Below, piece after piece: positions 36,191 to 46,777 of a stretch of 64,000 nucleotides of DNA (position 1 is the stretch's first letter; each line of letters opens with the position of its first letter). The notes under the pieces were generated by a model that was given only the letters and a program-made list of their open reading frames with translations, ran no database searches and was not told the DNA's origin. This DNA is from Sipunculus nudus (taxonomy: Eukaryota > Annelida > Sipuncula > Golfingiida > Sipunculidae), in the NCBI GenBank assembly GCA_026874595.1, contig CM049307.1, positions 91,451,830 to 91,515,829 on the forward strand. The letters are read 5' to 3'. The position numbers were made by a program, and so were the translations under genes.

Positions 36191-36637
36191 AAAATGACTC
36201 GAGATTACTTGAAACCACCAAACGATGTCCAACTTCTTCGGGGAAACAATGCAGACGCAAACTTGTTGTTACCAGCTGGAATCAGATGGCACACCTGTGG
36301 GCACATATATTGCCAACATTCTGCCGCAATAGGTCGTTTCTAGTCAAAATTATGCTCTTTCTTAAAGGCTGCTTGTCTAAAATGACAAATTTTGAAATTT
36401 TATTTTTATATATATTTTGAGCAAAAGCCTTCATTGTTATCTTCAAATCCATATCGTAGCAAAGTTGAGTTGATGGATGGTCCTGCAGTGCGGTAAACCC
36501 CTTTCTGTCCAATATAAATGCCTACAGAGTCATGTTTGAAGAAGGCCAAGATTGCAGTCCGTGCAGTAAGCAAACTCACCGACACCCTGAATATGCTTAC
36601 CCTGATAAGCAGATTGCTTACTCCGATCTCGACTCCC

Positions 36638-36690
36638 AGGGGCGTATTCATAGGGGGGGGGGGGGGGCGCAAAGGGGCGCCCCCCCTCTA
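36638..36690. repeat. hAT-like terminal fragment
   Basis: Starts CAGGGGCGTATTCATAGGGG, followed by a long G-run and a C-run. It resembles the termini of the element at 60932 and the fragment ending at 44910. The other end was not found. Confidence 0.4.
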
Positions 36691-36906
36691 AAATTCTGCT
36701 TACACTTATACCAATCAACTACTGGAAAGTGTTATGTTTGTTAACACAAATTTATTTTATGTAATTTTAATTGAGTATGCACACATATCGATATAAAATA
36801 TTGCGTTTTAGGTAAAAAAATATTTTCATGTTTCTCTTTGCGCGGTTATGGTTGTGTTATTCCCATATGGAAAAGAAAGAAGAAAAACAAGAAAATATCT
36901 TATCTG

Positions 36907-36907
<1 letters not shown>

Positions 36908-36940
<33 letters not shown>
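36908..36940. repeat. (TA)n target of the LTR element (left flank)
   Basis: TA array abutting the 5' LTR. TA sequence resumes right after the 3' LTR (43645 on), so the retrotransposon inserted into a microsatellite and its target duplication cannot be delimited. Confidence 0.9.
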
Positions 36941-36945
<5 letters not shown>

Positions 36946-37672
36946 CATGGACGTCACCCGGACATCGGAGGATGGCGCCACGAACTGGTGTGGCCGCCCC
37001 CGTTTCCACGCTTATGGATCCACCCCGCTATCAGTGACTACTGACGCGCTTTTAGAAACATAAAAACTATTCTTGGACCATTCAGTACTGGTTTTGCAGT
37101 TCTGCCGGCGCTATCGTTTCTCTCAAGCAAAACCACAAACTTCTGCGGTTTTCACCCATTGTTGAAAGCCTATAAAACGAACTCGCCTGCAGTACGAGGC
37201 GGGACTATTGACTTTACTACGCCACGTTACAGTTTTCCCCGGGGACCGTGACCGTGGGCTCTTGGTCCCCAAGCCCACGGAATGCCATGAACCACGCCAT
37301 GAACTTTATTATTTAAGAAGAGGAGAGACTTTGTTTGTTTGGTGCCACATGGATTAATACAGGACTTCAGTTTTGTGTGTGCCCGAATTATGTGTTGATG
37401 ATGGACTTCAGTTTCTCGTATACCGGATTCAGTTAAGTATTTCGTTACAGTTCGTTATTTAGAGACTCAGTTTTCGTCAGAGACTTGGTTATAAATTACG
37501 TTATGTATTGACTATTATATTATTTGTGTATGAATGTAAATATTGTAATCTAGTAATATAGTACTGTTTTTGCACCCATATTTTGGTTACGTTTTCATTT
37601 GAAGAGAACGTGTCTGAGCATATGTGTTACGGTTCGGCCTGAGTTGTTTGGGTGTGAAAAGGGACCGTAACA
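36941..37672 (+). mobile_element. 5' LTR of Gmr1-like Ty3/gypsy retrotransposon
   Basis: A 732-bp direct repeat matching 42913-43644, starting TGTTGCATGG and ending CCGTAACA (TG...CA ends). I noticed one substitution between the LTRs (T at about 37515 versus A at the equivalent position near 43487). The internal region starts TAATGGCGACCGCG; the TGG at 37675 is in the place expected for a tRNA primer-binding site. Confidence 0.95.
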
Positions 37673-37830
37673 TAATGGCGACCGCGACGAGACACTGTAT
37701 TTCGTAATAACGGCTACATTTGGATGTAAAATTTCACAGTGGTCTCTATAGCTTCTAGTTATTGAACTAGTATTTAACTACAATTGAACTCGGATATTTC
37801 TCAGACACGTTATCTTGATACTTTGCAAAT

Positions 37831-39489
37831 ATGGGTACGGAATTTAAACCAAATGAAATTATACCACAATTAAGAGAAAATAGGAGCTTATTGTATAGGT
37901 TAAAGAAAAATGAACTTGAAATTGTTGCTCTACATTTAAATATTGACATCATGGATGTATGCACTGTAGAGGGTTTAAGAAATGTACTTAAGAAATCATT
38001 ATATGGTGATATAGATAGTAAAGAGGAATCTGATTTGGAGGAAAAACCTATTAAGGAACCTCTTGGGGCAACAGCTATTGACCCGATAGAACTAGAATTG
38101 AGAAAGTATGAACTTAAATTGAAATATGAAGCTCAAGTTGAAACAGATAAATTGAAATATGAAGCTCAGGTTGAAGCAGAAATCCGTAGATGTGAAATCG
38201 AAAGAGAAACGCAAATTAAGTTGAAAGAGTTAGAGTTACAAAATCCTCAAAATCGTAAAGCACATGAGCCGTCTGAATTCCTATTCAGAAATTCGACAAA
38301 AGTACCTCCCTTCAATGAAAACGAAGTGGAGCGTTATTTCAGTTATTTTGAACGGGTGGCCACTTTAATGGCTTGGCCTAAAGGCCAATGGACCCTGTTG
38401 TTACAAAGCGTTCTGGTTGGTCGCGCACAGGACGTTTACACTGCGCTCACAGACGAACAATGCAGGGATTACGACACTGTAAAAGAGGTAATTCTGAGAG
38501 CCTATGAATTAGTCCCCGAAGCGTATCGCTTAAAATTTAGGAATGCCACCAAAAGAGAAAATCAAACTCATGTTGAATATGCTAGAGACAAAGAAAGTGC
38601 ATTTAATAGATGGTGTCAGTCTATGAAAATTGGTCAGGATTTTGAAAAACTCAAACAACTAATTTTGATAGAAGAGTTCAAAAGGCATATCCGTATGGAC
38701 ATTAAAATATTTTTGGATGAACATAAAGTAAGAAATGTAAACGAGGCTGGTGTCCTGGCAGATGAATTTGCCTTGACGCACCGCCCCAGTTATACCAGTC
38801 ACAGGAGGAGGTATGGTGAGAAAAGAGAAGGTAGCAAAAGCCCAAAACTGGGTCGGAGAAAGGGTAGTCCCTACTATCGGGGTCACTCCGGCTCAGGTAA
38901 ACCACAGTCCGATCATGGTAAACCCCAGTATAAAAGTCAATCTGACTCTCCTGCTCAACATAAAGAGGGACAACCTAGGACTGGACCCAAATATTGTACA
39001 TTCTGTGAGTTCAAGGGGCATACAGAATCTGAGTGTTACAGAAAAAGATACGGTCAAAGTAAGCCTAAACCTAATGCGTTAACTGTTACGCAGAGCATGA
39101 AACCGGTAACAATGCCCAGTAAACTAGAGACTAAAGGTGAAACACAAAGCCCTGTCCACGAGAGCTTTCAGCCCTTTGTGTCAGATGGCTTTGTTCAGTT
39201 AGAGGGTAACCATGCAAGAAAGGCCCGTGTTAAAATCTTAAGGGATACCGGGGCAACCCAAAGCCTCGTTTTGAAATCTGTTCTTCCCTTCTCTCAAGAG
39301 AGTTACGCGGGGTGTTCAGTTCTAGTCCAGGGCGTTAATTCGGAATTTTTAGAAGTTCCATTACACAGAGTGAAACTAGAATCTGATTTAGTCTCTGAAT
39401 TTGTAACTGTAGGAGTTTGTTCAAAGTTGCCAGTAGAGGGCGTTTCGCTCCTCCTAGGCAACGATTTAGCTGGTGACAGTGAAAATTGA
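37831..39489 (+). CDS. gag-pr: Retrotransposon gag and protease
   Basis: A 552-codon frame. Charged coiled-coil N-terminal part, then a capsid-like region (about residues 160-320), a basic linker, a CCHC zinc knuckle (C-x2-C-x4-H-x4-C, about 389-402) and an aspartic protease with D-T-G-A at about 472-475. The frame stops at 39487-39489 just after the protease core. Matching sequence continues in another frame to about 39580 and returns to the original frame before 39631, so frame breaks lie near 39470-39480 and 39580. The ATG at 37831 is the first after the LTR that opens this frame. Confidence 0.92.
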   Translation: MGTEFKPNEIIPQLRENRSLLYRLKKNELEIVALHLNIDIMDVCTVEGLRNVLKKSLYGDIDSKEESDLEEKPIKEPLGATAIDPIELELRKYELKLKYEAQVETDKLKYEAQVEAEIRRCEIERETQIKLKELELQNPQNRKAHEPSEFLFRNSTKVPPFNENEVERYFSYFERVATLMAWPKGQWTLLLQSVLVGRAQDVYTALTDEQCRDYDTVKEVILRAYELVPEAYRLKFRNATKRENQTHVEYARDKESAFNRWCQSMKIGQDFEKLKQLILIEEFKRHIRMDIKIFLDEHKVRNVNEAGVLADEFALTHRPSYTSHRRRYGEKREGSKSPKLGRRKGSPYYRGHSGSGKPQSDHGKPQYKSQSDSPAQHKEGQPRTGPKYCTFCEFKGHTESECYRKRYGQSKPKPNALTVTQSMKPVTMPSKLETKGETQSPVHESFQPFVSDGFVQLEGNHARKARVKILRDTGATQSLVLKSVLPFSQESYAGCSVLVQGVNSEFLEVPLHRVKLESDLVSEFVTVGVCSKLPVEGVSLLLGNDLAGDSEN

Positions 39490-39582
39490 TCCCAGAATGA
39501 CAAAATTGCCGAGCACTGATAGGGACACAGACCTGCTCCAGCAGGAGTTTCCGGGCGTATTTCCAGGCTGTGTAGTAAAAAG

Positions 39583-39831
39583 GCAAGTCTGAAACCAGAG
39601 AGTTCTGTACTTGACCTCTCGCAAACCTTTATGGCGCATTCTAACGATGACGTCAGTGGCTTAAAGCCCGCTACGCGAGTAAATATTAAATCGCCCGCAT
39701 GTGACCCACGTGGCACACCCAGTCCAAAGGGCTCGACTACAAATGTAGTACAGGGCAAACAGACCCTGAATAGAAATCTCCAAAGGAGTACAAACGGCGT
39801 GAAATCGCCTGATCAAAATGGGCATGAATAG
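39583..39831 (+). CDS. Linker between protease and integrase (remnant)
   Basis: Open in the same frame as both gag-PR and the following pol frame, closed by TAG at 39829-39831. Low-complexity, Ser/Thr/Lys/Pro-rich, with no domain recognised. Probably part of the original continuous gag-pol frame. Confidence 0.5.
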   Translation, partial: ASLKPESSVLDLSQTFMAHSNDDVSGLKPATRVNIKSPACDPRGTPSPKGSTTNVVQGKQTLNRNLQRSTNGVKSPDQNGHE

Positions 39832-39870
39832 TTAAAGAAGGATAGGAGTGTAAAGAATGTAGAAGTTAGC

Positions 39871-42069
39871 ATGAAAACTGATGATTTGATAGAAATGCAA
39901 AAGAAAGATCCTGATATTGCCTCCCTTAGAGAAAATGCCTTGACTAAAGAGGAAGCAGATAAAGTTCCAACTTGTTTCACCTTACAGAATGATGTACTAG
40001 TCAGAAAATATAGACCTCCCACCATACCAGCGGACGAAACGTGGAAAACTCTTTATCAAATTGTAGTTCCCCCCGAGTATCGCCCAGAAATCTTAAAACT
40101 TGCACATGATCATCCTATGGCAGGACATTTTGGTGTCAGGAAAACCAAACACAAAATTCTCCAACACTTCTATTGGCCCAAGTTAAAACGAGACGTGGCG
40201 AAATACTGTAAAACTTGTCATGTGTGTCAAATGATTGGAAAACCAACCCACCAAATTAGTCCTGCGCCACTCTCGCCCATACCAACAACACATGATGCGT
40301 TTGAATCAATAATACTTGACTGTGTAGGACCGCTAAGAAAAACTAAACATGGCAATGAATATGTTCTAACAATCATGTGTACTGCAACTAGATTTCCAGA
40401 AGCAATTCCTCTTAGAACTATATCTGCAAAGAAAATTGTTGAAGCTCTGGTTAAATTTTTTACTACTTTTGGCTTACCAAGAACAATACAAACGGATCAA
40501 GGTTCAAATTTCATGTCAAACATATTTGCCCAGGTTATGGCAGAGCTGGGCATAAAACACTACAAATCCAGTGCCTACCATCCTGAGAGTCAAGGTGCTC
40601 TAGAGCGATTTCATCAAACTCTCAAAAACATGATTAGAGCTTATTGTCTTGACACTGGGAACCAGTGGGATGAGGGTTTACCCTTTTTGATATTTGCAGC
40701 CCGAGAAGCAGTGCAAGAAAGCTTAGGGTTTAGCCCTTTTGAATTAGTGTATGGGCACTGTGTAAGAGGCCCCCTGGCGGTGTTAAAAGACACTTGGATG
40801 GAAAACAGTTGTCAAAGTAGCTTGTTAAAATATGTTCAGGAATTCAAGGAGAAATTAAGTAGGGCAAATGAAATCGCCCAAGAACATTTAAAGAAAGCCC
40901 AAAACAAAATGAAAGTATGGTATGACAAAAAGACGACAAAAAGAGAATTTAAACCTGGTGATAAAGTTCTGGTTTTATTCCCAATTCCAGGACATCCCCT
41001 GCAAGCAAAATACTCTGGACCATACAAAGTTGTTGAGAAGAAATCAGATTTGAATTATGTAATTGATACTCCTGATCGTAGAAAGTCGCAACAACTTTGT
41101 CATATAAATATGTTGAAAGAATATCATGACAGATCAGCGGAAACATGTCGATCTAGTCCTCCCCAAACAAATTTGGTACTCATTAAAGAAACTGAAAAGA
41201 ATGCCGAGGATGTTCTCATGAAGAAAACTGAACATCCTGTAAAACTGAACAACTCTGATATTTTAAATAATTTAGATCAGAAATTGTCACATTTGGATTT
41301 CGATCAGTTATCAGAGTTGAAGGAAATCCTGATAAATTATGACTCTTTATTTCCTGATGTCCCCAGTAGAACTAATGTACTACAGCATGATGTAGACGTT
41401 GGAGATGCTTCCCTTATTAAACAGGCACCATATAGAGCTGGTCCCCAAAAGTTACAAGCCATAAAGAATGAAATAAAGTATATGATAGAGAATGATATTA
41501 TTGAAAACAGCAGTAGTGCCTGGAGTTCCCCATGTTTGTTGATAAAGAAGCCTGATATGACCTACAGATTTTGTACAGACTATCGAAAAGTTAACACTGT
41601 AACAATAACAGATACTTACCCTTTGCCCAGAGTGGAAGATTGCATTGATAGGATTGGATCTGCTACGTATATTAGCAAGTTAGATCTGTTAAAAGGTTAT
41701 TGGCAGGTACCTCTTACCGAACGGGCTAAGCAAATATCTGCGTTTGTAACGCCAAACGGTTTGTTCCAGTACAAAGTTATGCCCTTCGGAATGAAAAATG
41801 CGCCAGCCTGCTTCATGAGACTTATGAATTGTGTATTATCTGGCTTAGATAACTGTACTTGCTATATTGATGATGTTGTTGTATACAATCACATATGGGA
41901 AGATCATAAACAAAGTTTGGTAGAACTCTTTGAGAGACTGAAAAAAGCAGGATTGACAGTTAATCTTGCCAAGAGTGATTTTTGTCGTGCAACTGTAACA
42001 TATTTAGGGCACGAAGTAGGTCAAGGTTGTGTAAAACCAATTGCCAGTAAAGTATCTGCTATCGTATAA
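39871..42069 (+). CDS. pol: Retrotransposon pol: integrase followed by reverse transcriptase
   Basis: A 732-codon frame in which integrase precedes reverse transcriptase. Integrase: HHCC zinc-binding site (H81, H86, C116, C119) and the D,D-35-E triad at D150, D209 and E245, then a GPY/F-like segment around 315-370. Reverse transcriptase: L-K-x-G-Y-W-Q-V-P-L, the F-G-M-K-N-A-P region and the Y-I-D-D catalytic box (about 665-668). The frame ends prematurely at TAA 42067-42069, before the end of the RT thumb. Sequences are of Ty3/gypsy type, but the order is that of Ty1/copia, as known for the Gmr1 group. Confidence 0.93.
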   Translation: MKTDDLIEMQKKDPDIASLRENALTKEEADKVPTCFTLQNDVLVRKYRPPTIPADETWKTLYQIVVPPEYRPEILKLAHDHPMAGHFGVRKTKHKILQHFYWPKLKRDVAKYCKTCHVCQMIGKPTHQISPAPLSPIPTTHDAFESIILDCVGPLRKTKHGNEYVLTIMCTATRFPEAIPLRTISAKKIVEALVKFFTTFGLPRTIQTDQGSNFMSNIFAQVMAELGIKHYKSSAYHPESQGALERFHQTLKNMIRAYCLDTGNQWDEGLPFLIFAAREAVQESLGFSPFELVYGHCVRGPLAVLKDTWMENSCQSSLLKYVQEFKEKLSRANEIAQEHLKKAQNKMKVWYDKKTTKREFKPGDKVLVLFPIPGHPLQAKYSGPYKVVEKKSDLNYVIDTPDRRKSQQLCHINMLKEYHDRSAETCRSSPPQTNLVLIKETEKNAEDVLMKKTEHPVKLNNSDILNNLDQKLSHLDFDQLSELKEILINYDSLFPDVPSRTNVLQHDVDVGDASLIKQAPYRAGPQKLQAIKNEIKYMIENDIIENSSSAWSSPCLLIKKPDMTYRFCTDYRKVNTVTITDTYPLPRVEDCIDRIGSATYISKLDLLKGYWQVPLTERAKQISAFVTPNGLFQYKVMPFGMKNAPACFMRLMNCVLSGLDNCTCYIDDVVVYNHIWEDHKQSLVELFERLKKAGLTVNLAKSDFCRATVTYLGHEVGQGCVKPIASKVSAIV

Positions 42070-42179
42070 TTTCCAGTTCCTACTAATCGCAAGGAACTAA
42101 TGCGATTCTTAGGAATGACTGGGTATTACAGGAAATTTGTCAAAACTTTGCAGAAGTTGTAAATCCGTTAACGGACCTA

Positions 42180-42668
42180 TTGAAAAAGGACAGAAAATTC
42201 CATTGGAATAAAAACTGTCAAAATGCTTTTGAAAGAGCCAAAGCTATATTACAAAGTGCACCTGTGTTACAGGCTCCAAATTTTGATAAACCGTTTTCTC
42301 TCATGACGGATGCCAGCGATTGCGGTGTAGGCGCTGTGCTCATCCAAGACGATGACTTTAACATAAGTCATCCGGTTTGCTACTATTCAAAGAAATTTTT
42401 ACCTCATCAAAAGAATTATTCTACTATTGAAAAGGAAACTCTGTCACTATTGATGGCGTTACAGCACTTTGAAGTATATTTGGGCTCTACGCCGTATGAT
42501 ATAACTGTTTATACAGATCATAATCCCATAACATTTCTTCATAAGATGAAGAATAATGATCAGAGATTAATGAGATGGAGTCTAGCCCTGTCAGAGTTTA
42601 ACCTAGTTATCAAACACATCAAGGGCTCCGATAACATAATCGCTGATACGTTATCGAGACGTCATTAA
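42180..42668 (+). CDS. Retrotransposon RNase H (end of pol)
   Basis: A 162-codon frame with T-D-A-S-D-x-G-V-G-A-V-L, E-K-E-x-L-S-L-L-M-A-L and Y-T-D-H-N-P, the gypsy-type RNase H motifs, ending I-A-D-T-L-S-R. Between 42070 and 42180 the RT-RNase H connection is present but broken by the TAA at 42067 and a single-base deletion near 42140-42146. No domain follows; the 3' LTR begins 244 bases later, so there is no envelope gene. Confidence 0.9.
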   Translation: MKKDRKFHWNKNCQNAFERAKAILQSAPVLQAPNFDKPFSLMTDASDCGVGAVLIQDDDFNISHPVCYYSKKFLPHQKNYSTIEKETLSLLMALQHFEVYLGSTPYDITVYTDHNPITFLHKMKNNDQRLMRWSLALSEFNLVIKHIKGSDNIIADTLSRRH

Positions 42669-42901
42669 TTTTGATCTGATGATTGACTCTTGTTATAGCC
42701 TCGGACATGTTTTGTCCTTTGGAAGAGTTTGGAAGAGTTGTATTACATATATTACATGTCTTAAGATATTGCTGATTATACTATTTGTGATGATGATAAT
42801 TAATTAGCTGTAAGAAGCATAAACTAATGCTTAAGATGTCAAACTACTCATATACTCGTCATACAGTGCTAATGCGTTGCTCTCCTTACCTTCTTTCTTT
42901 T

Positions 42902-42912
42902 AAGGGTGGGGG
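42902..42912 (+). promoter_or_regulatory. Polypurine tract
   Basis: Purine-rich AAGGGTGGGGG directly before the 3' LTR, where plus-strand priming takes place in LTR retrotransposons. Confidence 0.7.
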
Positions 42913-43644
42913 TGTTGCATGGACGTCACCCGGACATCGGAGGATGGCGCCACGAACTGGTGTGGCCGCCCCCGTTTCCACGCTTATGGATCCACCCCGC
43001 TATCAGTGACTACTGACGCGCTTTTAGAAACATAAAAACTATTCTTGGACCATTCAGTACTGGTTTTGCAGTTCTGCCGGCGCTATCGTTTCTCTCAAGC
43101 AAAACCACAAACTTCTGCGGTTTTCACCCATTGTTGAAAGCCTATAAAACGAACTCGCCTGCAGTACGAGGCGGGACTATTGACTTTACTACGCCACGTT
43201 ACAGTTTTCCCCGGGGACCGTGACCGTGGGCTCTTGGTCCCCAAGCCCACGGAATGCCATGAACCACGCCATGAACTTTATTATTTAAGAAGAGGAGAGA
43301 CTTTGTTTGTTTGGTGCCACATGGATTAATACAGGACTTCAGTTTTGTGTGTGCCCGAATTATGTGTTGATGATGGACTTCAGTTTCTCGTATACCGGAT
43401 TCAGTTAAGTATTTCGTTACAGTTCGTTATTTAGAGACTCAGTTTTCGTCAGAGACTTGGTTATAAATTACGTTATGTATTGACAATTATATTATTTGTG
43501 TATGAATGTAAATATTGTAATCTAGTAATATAGTACTGTTTTTGCACCCATATTTTGGTTACGTTTTCATTTGAAGAGAACGTGTCTGAGCATATGTGTT
43601 ACGGTTCGGCCTGAGTTGTTTGGGTGTGAAAAGGGACCGTAACA
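42913..43644 (+). mobile_element. 3' LTR of Gmr1-like Ty3/gypsy retrotransposon
   Basis: 732 bp, same length as the 5' LTR and almost identical to it. TG...CA ends, followed directly by an AT repeat (43645 on). The whole element is 36941-43644, 6,704 bp. Confidence 0.95.
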
Positions 43645-43659
43645 ATATATATATATCTT

Positions 43660-44759
43660 ATATAATAATGTATATTTATTATCAGTTCTAAAGGTTCCTA
43701 TTGACTTGTTATGTTGTATTTGTTGAAATTTTGTGAAGAAAGAACAAAAGATTAGCAAGATATTATTCGTAATGTAAATGTAAAGAGGGACAGACTTTCA
43801 AAATTTCTAAAATAAATCTAAACAGTAAAGGGATTATATACTTACACATTTCGCTCATGTTTTTTTTACTATCTCTCTTTTCCATTTTGTTTGTGTACAG
43901 AAGTGAAGTCTCCAAACCCTGTGATTGTTCTGTAATATGATGGTGGATGGCCAAAAACTGTTAAACAATCCATGCAAGCTATTTGTACTTTCACTAGACG
44001 CTTGCTATGCCTCATTTTAAAAATTAACCCTGGAATACACCAAGAGACTATATGAAAGGTTCCGGTTTCTTGATTCTGGGACAATTAAATCCACCTCTAA
44101 ATACCCAGCTTCTGTCACTGAAGCTAGATGGCCAGGCTTTATGTCAGAAAGCTGCATTTTCAATAATAATATAAATCTGAAAATGGTATGCAAATAACAG
44201 TCAATGAGTATTTTTCACTTCAAATATTTCTTGTGATTATGTAGTTGATTGCCTCAGGTCAGATTGCCTCAGGTCAGACTATCTTTAGTTCTTTTTAACT
44301 CCTTCGAACTTCTAGTTCGAACTTAATTTCTGCATAAATCATTTATCTACGAAAACCTATATAATGGAATTCATTATCAGAAGCTCTACATGAAAAATAG
44401 ATGTAGCATCCTTTGGCTTTGGATTCAGGGACATATAATAGGTAATCCGTTTCAGTTCTTTTACATGTCTGCTGACCATCTTCTACTTAAAAGTTACAAT
44501 TAAGTTACAACACTACACTTATTGATGCATGTATTTTTCTGTTGTTCAATTATTACATTATATATATATATATACTTGAACTAGAATTCTTACAAAATTA
44601 CATATAATAATCATAATAATTATGCACGAACTAACAATATTTCATATGTTTAGTAGGAGACAATTTAACAGCTACGCAGTGTGTTCAAACAAGTTTAAAT
44701 ATGCTTGCTTCCTACTAATAGGGCTTTGTGGAATATCAATATAATTAAAAAAAGATTTA

Positions 44760-44819
<60 letters not shown>

Positions 44820-46420
44820 CATATATGACATGTCTCAAAGACGCAGAGCAGCCCCTTTCCCGACTTTAGGGCTGCACCCCCTCTATTTTCAAATCCTGGA
44901 TACGCCACTGACTCCTCTCCACCGGCGACCATTCTAAGAAAAAATGAAAAAAAAATAATGTTTAAACCTTCACTGTAGGCTTGAAAATCAACTTCGAAAT
45001 AAGTTCATGACGGGGCTTTTATTAATTCCAGCAATTAATCATGCGGGTATTAATTAGTGATGTAGGACTCTGACTCGGATCTGGGCTCGAGGGTAATTAA
45101 TTCGGACTTGTACTCGGACTCGGATGTAAGAACTCGAGAAATCAGGCCTAGTCCATTTCGAGTTGAATAGACTAGAAATAATGTGTCACTTAGTATAAAG
45201 ACATATTAATGTTTGAACATTCAACGGAATATTACAAAATAATAAAACTTCATATACCAAGTTTAGCTCAGCATAGGAAGCTGTAAAATAATAGCATGTG
45301 CAAACTAATTAACCTGAAATTTTCATTTTGAATTGTTTTTAAGGATATTTGTATTTGACTCGGACTTGGACTTGAGTGGCCTGGACTCGAATTTGCACTC
45401 GGAGATTAATTGTGCACGTGAGTTTGATTTCTACAAAAGGAATTTATGTCCCTACTTTCGCCTTAAAGTCTTGGATGATTTTGACGTCTGTGGTGACTTT
45501 AAGTGCAAATAGTACCTTGCTATTACTGCAAAATATTCAAGTAATTTATGTCATCCACTTTTGACACCTGTTGGTGACTTGTGACACTAAATGTGCTGAT
45601 TCATTACATCCATAATGAAAGATACTATTGTATTATTATTTGATCAGACAGGCACACCAAAACCAATCCCATCCAAGGTATGCATGAGAGCAATCGCTGA
45701 CCCAAATGTGAATGCAATCGGATAATATCTAGGAAAGTTATCGCATGGAAACCATAATGTGGTTACATATCGTAGTGTAAATCCGAACACCCCATCACAG
45801 CCACCAGAGAGCTGCGACTTTTTTTTATTATTTATTGTGGCGTTGTACTTTTAAGTAAGAAGAGTATAACAGGATGATTGTTTCTCTAAAGTGATGTATA
45901 TTTAATATGCCGTATCATGTATGGGTTTCAGCGTGAGAACGTAGATTTAGGGAACCCAGATTTTTTATTTCATGGCAGTTTCAGTTCGTTTCAGTAGTGA
46001 CTCTGTGAGAATTGTTTCTTGTCAGACTGGTCAACGTTAGTCTAGACAGTTTCCAAGTTTCCATTTAACACATAATTTATATTACTGGGCAAGCATATAT
46101 AACGAATTAGATACTATACCGCCCCCCCCCCAAAAAAAAAAGTAAATATCGCTGGCCTATGTTCCTGAGCGTGGGCATTTTTACGCCTTCCCTCCAACTT
46201 AGTTAACTTCTAGTTCATATGGATTAACCTAATGATTTTAAAATAGGAAATGTCACTAAATTATCAGTGCACCTTTTGTTGTTACCGGGCTGAAATAGCA
46301 GATATTCTAAATCTAACACGATAACTTAACCAGAGTTTGATAGGTAATACCCATTCTCGGTAACCTACCATAACAAAACAGAGGTCTTAATACACTCACG
46401 AGGGGCTAGTGGTGATTGGC
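43660..46420. other. Intergenic region, no recognised gene
   Basis: AT-rich, upstream of gene B. It holds a (TA)n array at 44763-44827, a hAT-like terminal fragment ending GGATACGCCACTG at 44910 (reverse complement CAGTGGCGTATCC), a run of CTCGGA-type imperfect repeats near 45070-45140, and a C-run/A-run at 46123-46141. I see no exon or RNA gene. Confidence 0.55.
44763..44827. repeat. (TA)n microsatellite
   Basis: TA array with two CA interruptions at its right end. Confidence 0.95.
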
Positions 46421-46424
46421 TGTC

Positions 46425-46484
46425 AGTTATTGATAAGTAGATATGTAAATAATGCAACGAGGAATAAAAACTATTTAGTGTGTC
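46425..46484 (+). promoter_or_regulatory. Candidate promoter of gene B
   Basis: Upstream of the inferred leader exon; contains TTGATAAG and AGATATG GATA-type motifs and a TATA-like GAATAAAAAC about 20-30 bases before the leader. Like the gene A promoter it is GATA-rich. Inferred from position and motifs only. Confidence 0.3.
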
Positions 46485-46533
46485 TACTGCAGTCAACTCA
46501 GGCACTACAAGCGATCTCCGCAGTGGAGTACAG
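46485..46533 (+). other. Gene B leader exon (5' end approximate)
   Basis: Aligns with the gene A leader exon at 9440-9486 at about 70% identity and ends at the donor GTACAG|GTAACA. The ATG of the gene A leader is GTG here, so translation should begin in the next exon at 48508. Confidence 0.55.
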
Positions 46534-46560
46534 GTAACATCAAGATCATAGTTCATAGAC

Positions 46561-46564
<4 letters not shown>

Positions 46565-46615
<51 letters not shown>

Positions 46616-46715
46616 TATATATATATTCATATATGAATATATATATATGAATATATATATATGAATATATATATATATATATATATATGAATATATATAT
46701 ATGAATATATATATA

Positions 46716-46770
<55 letters not shown>
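46565..46770. repeat. (TA)n array with ATATGAATAT interruptions
   Basis: About 200 bases of TA repeat, interrupted periodically by TATATGAATATATA and its inverse, abutting the Penelope-like fragment. Confidence 0.95.
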
Positions 46771-46776
<6 letters not shown>

Positions 46777-46777
46777 T

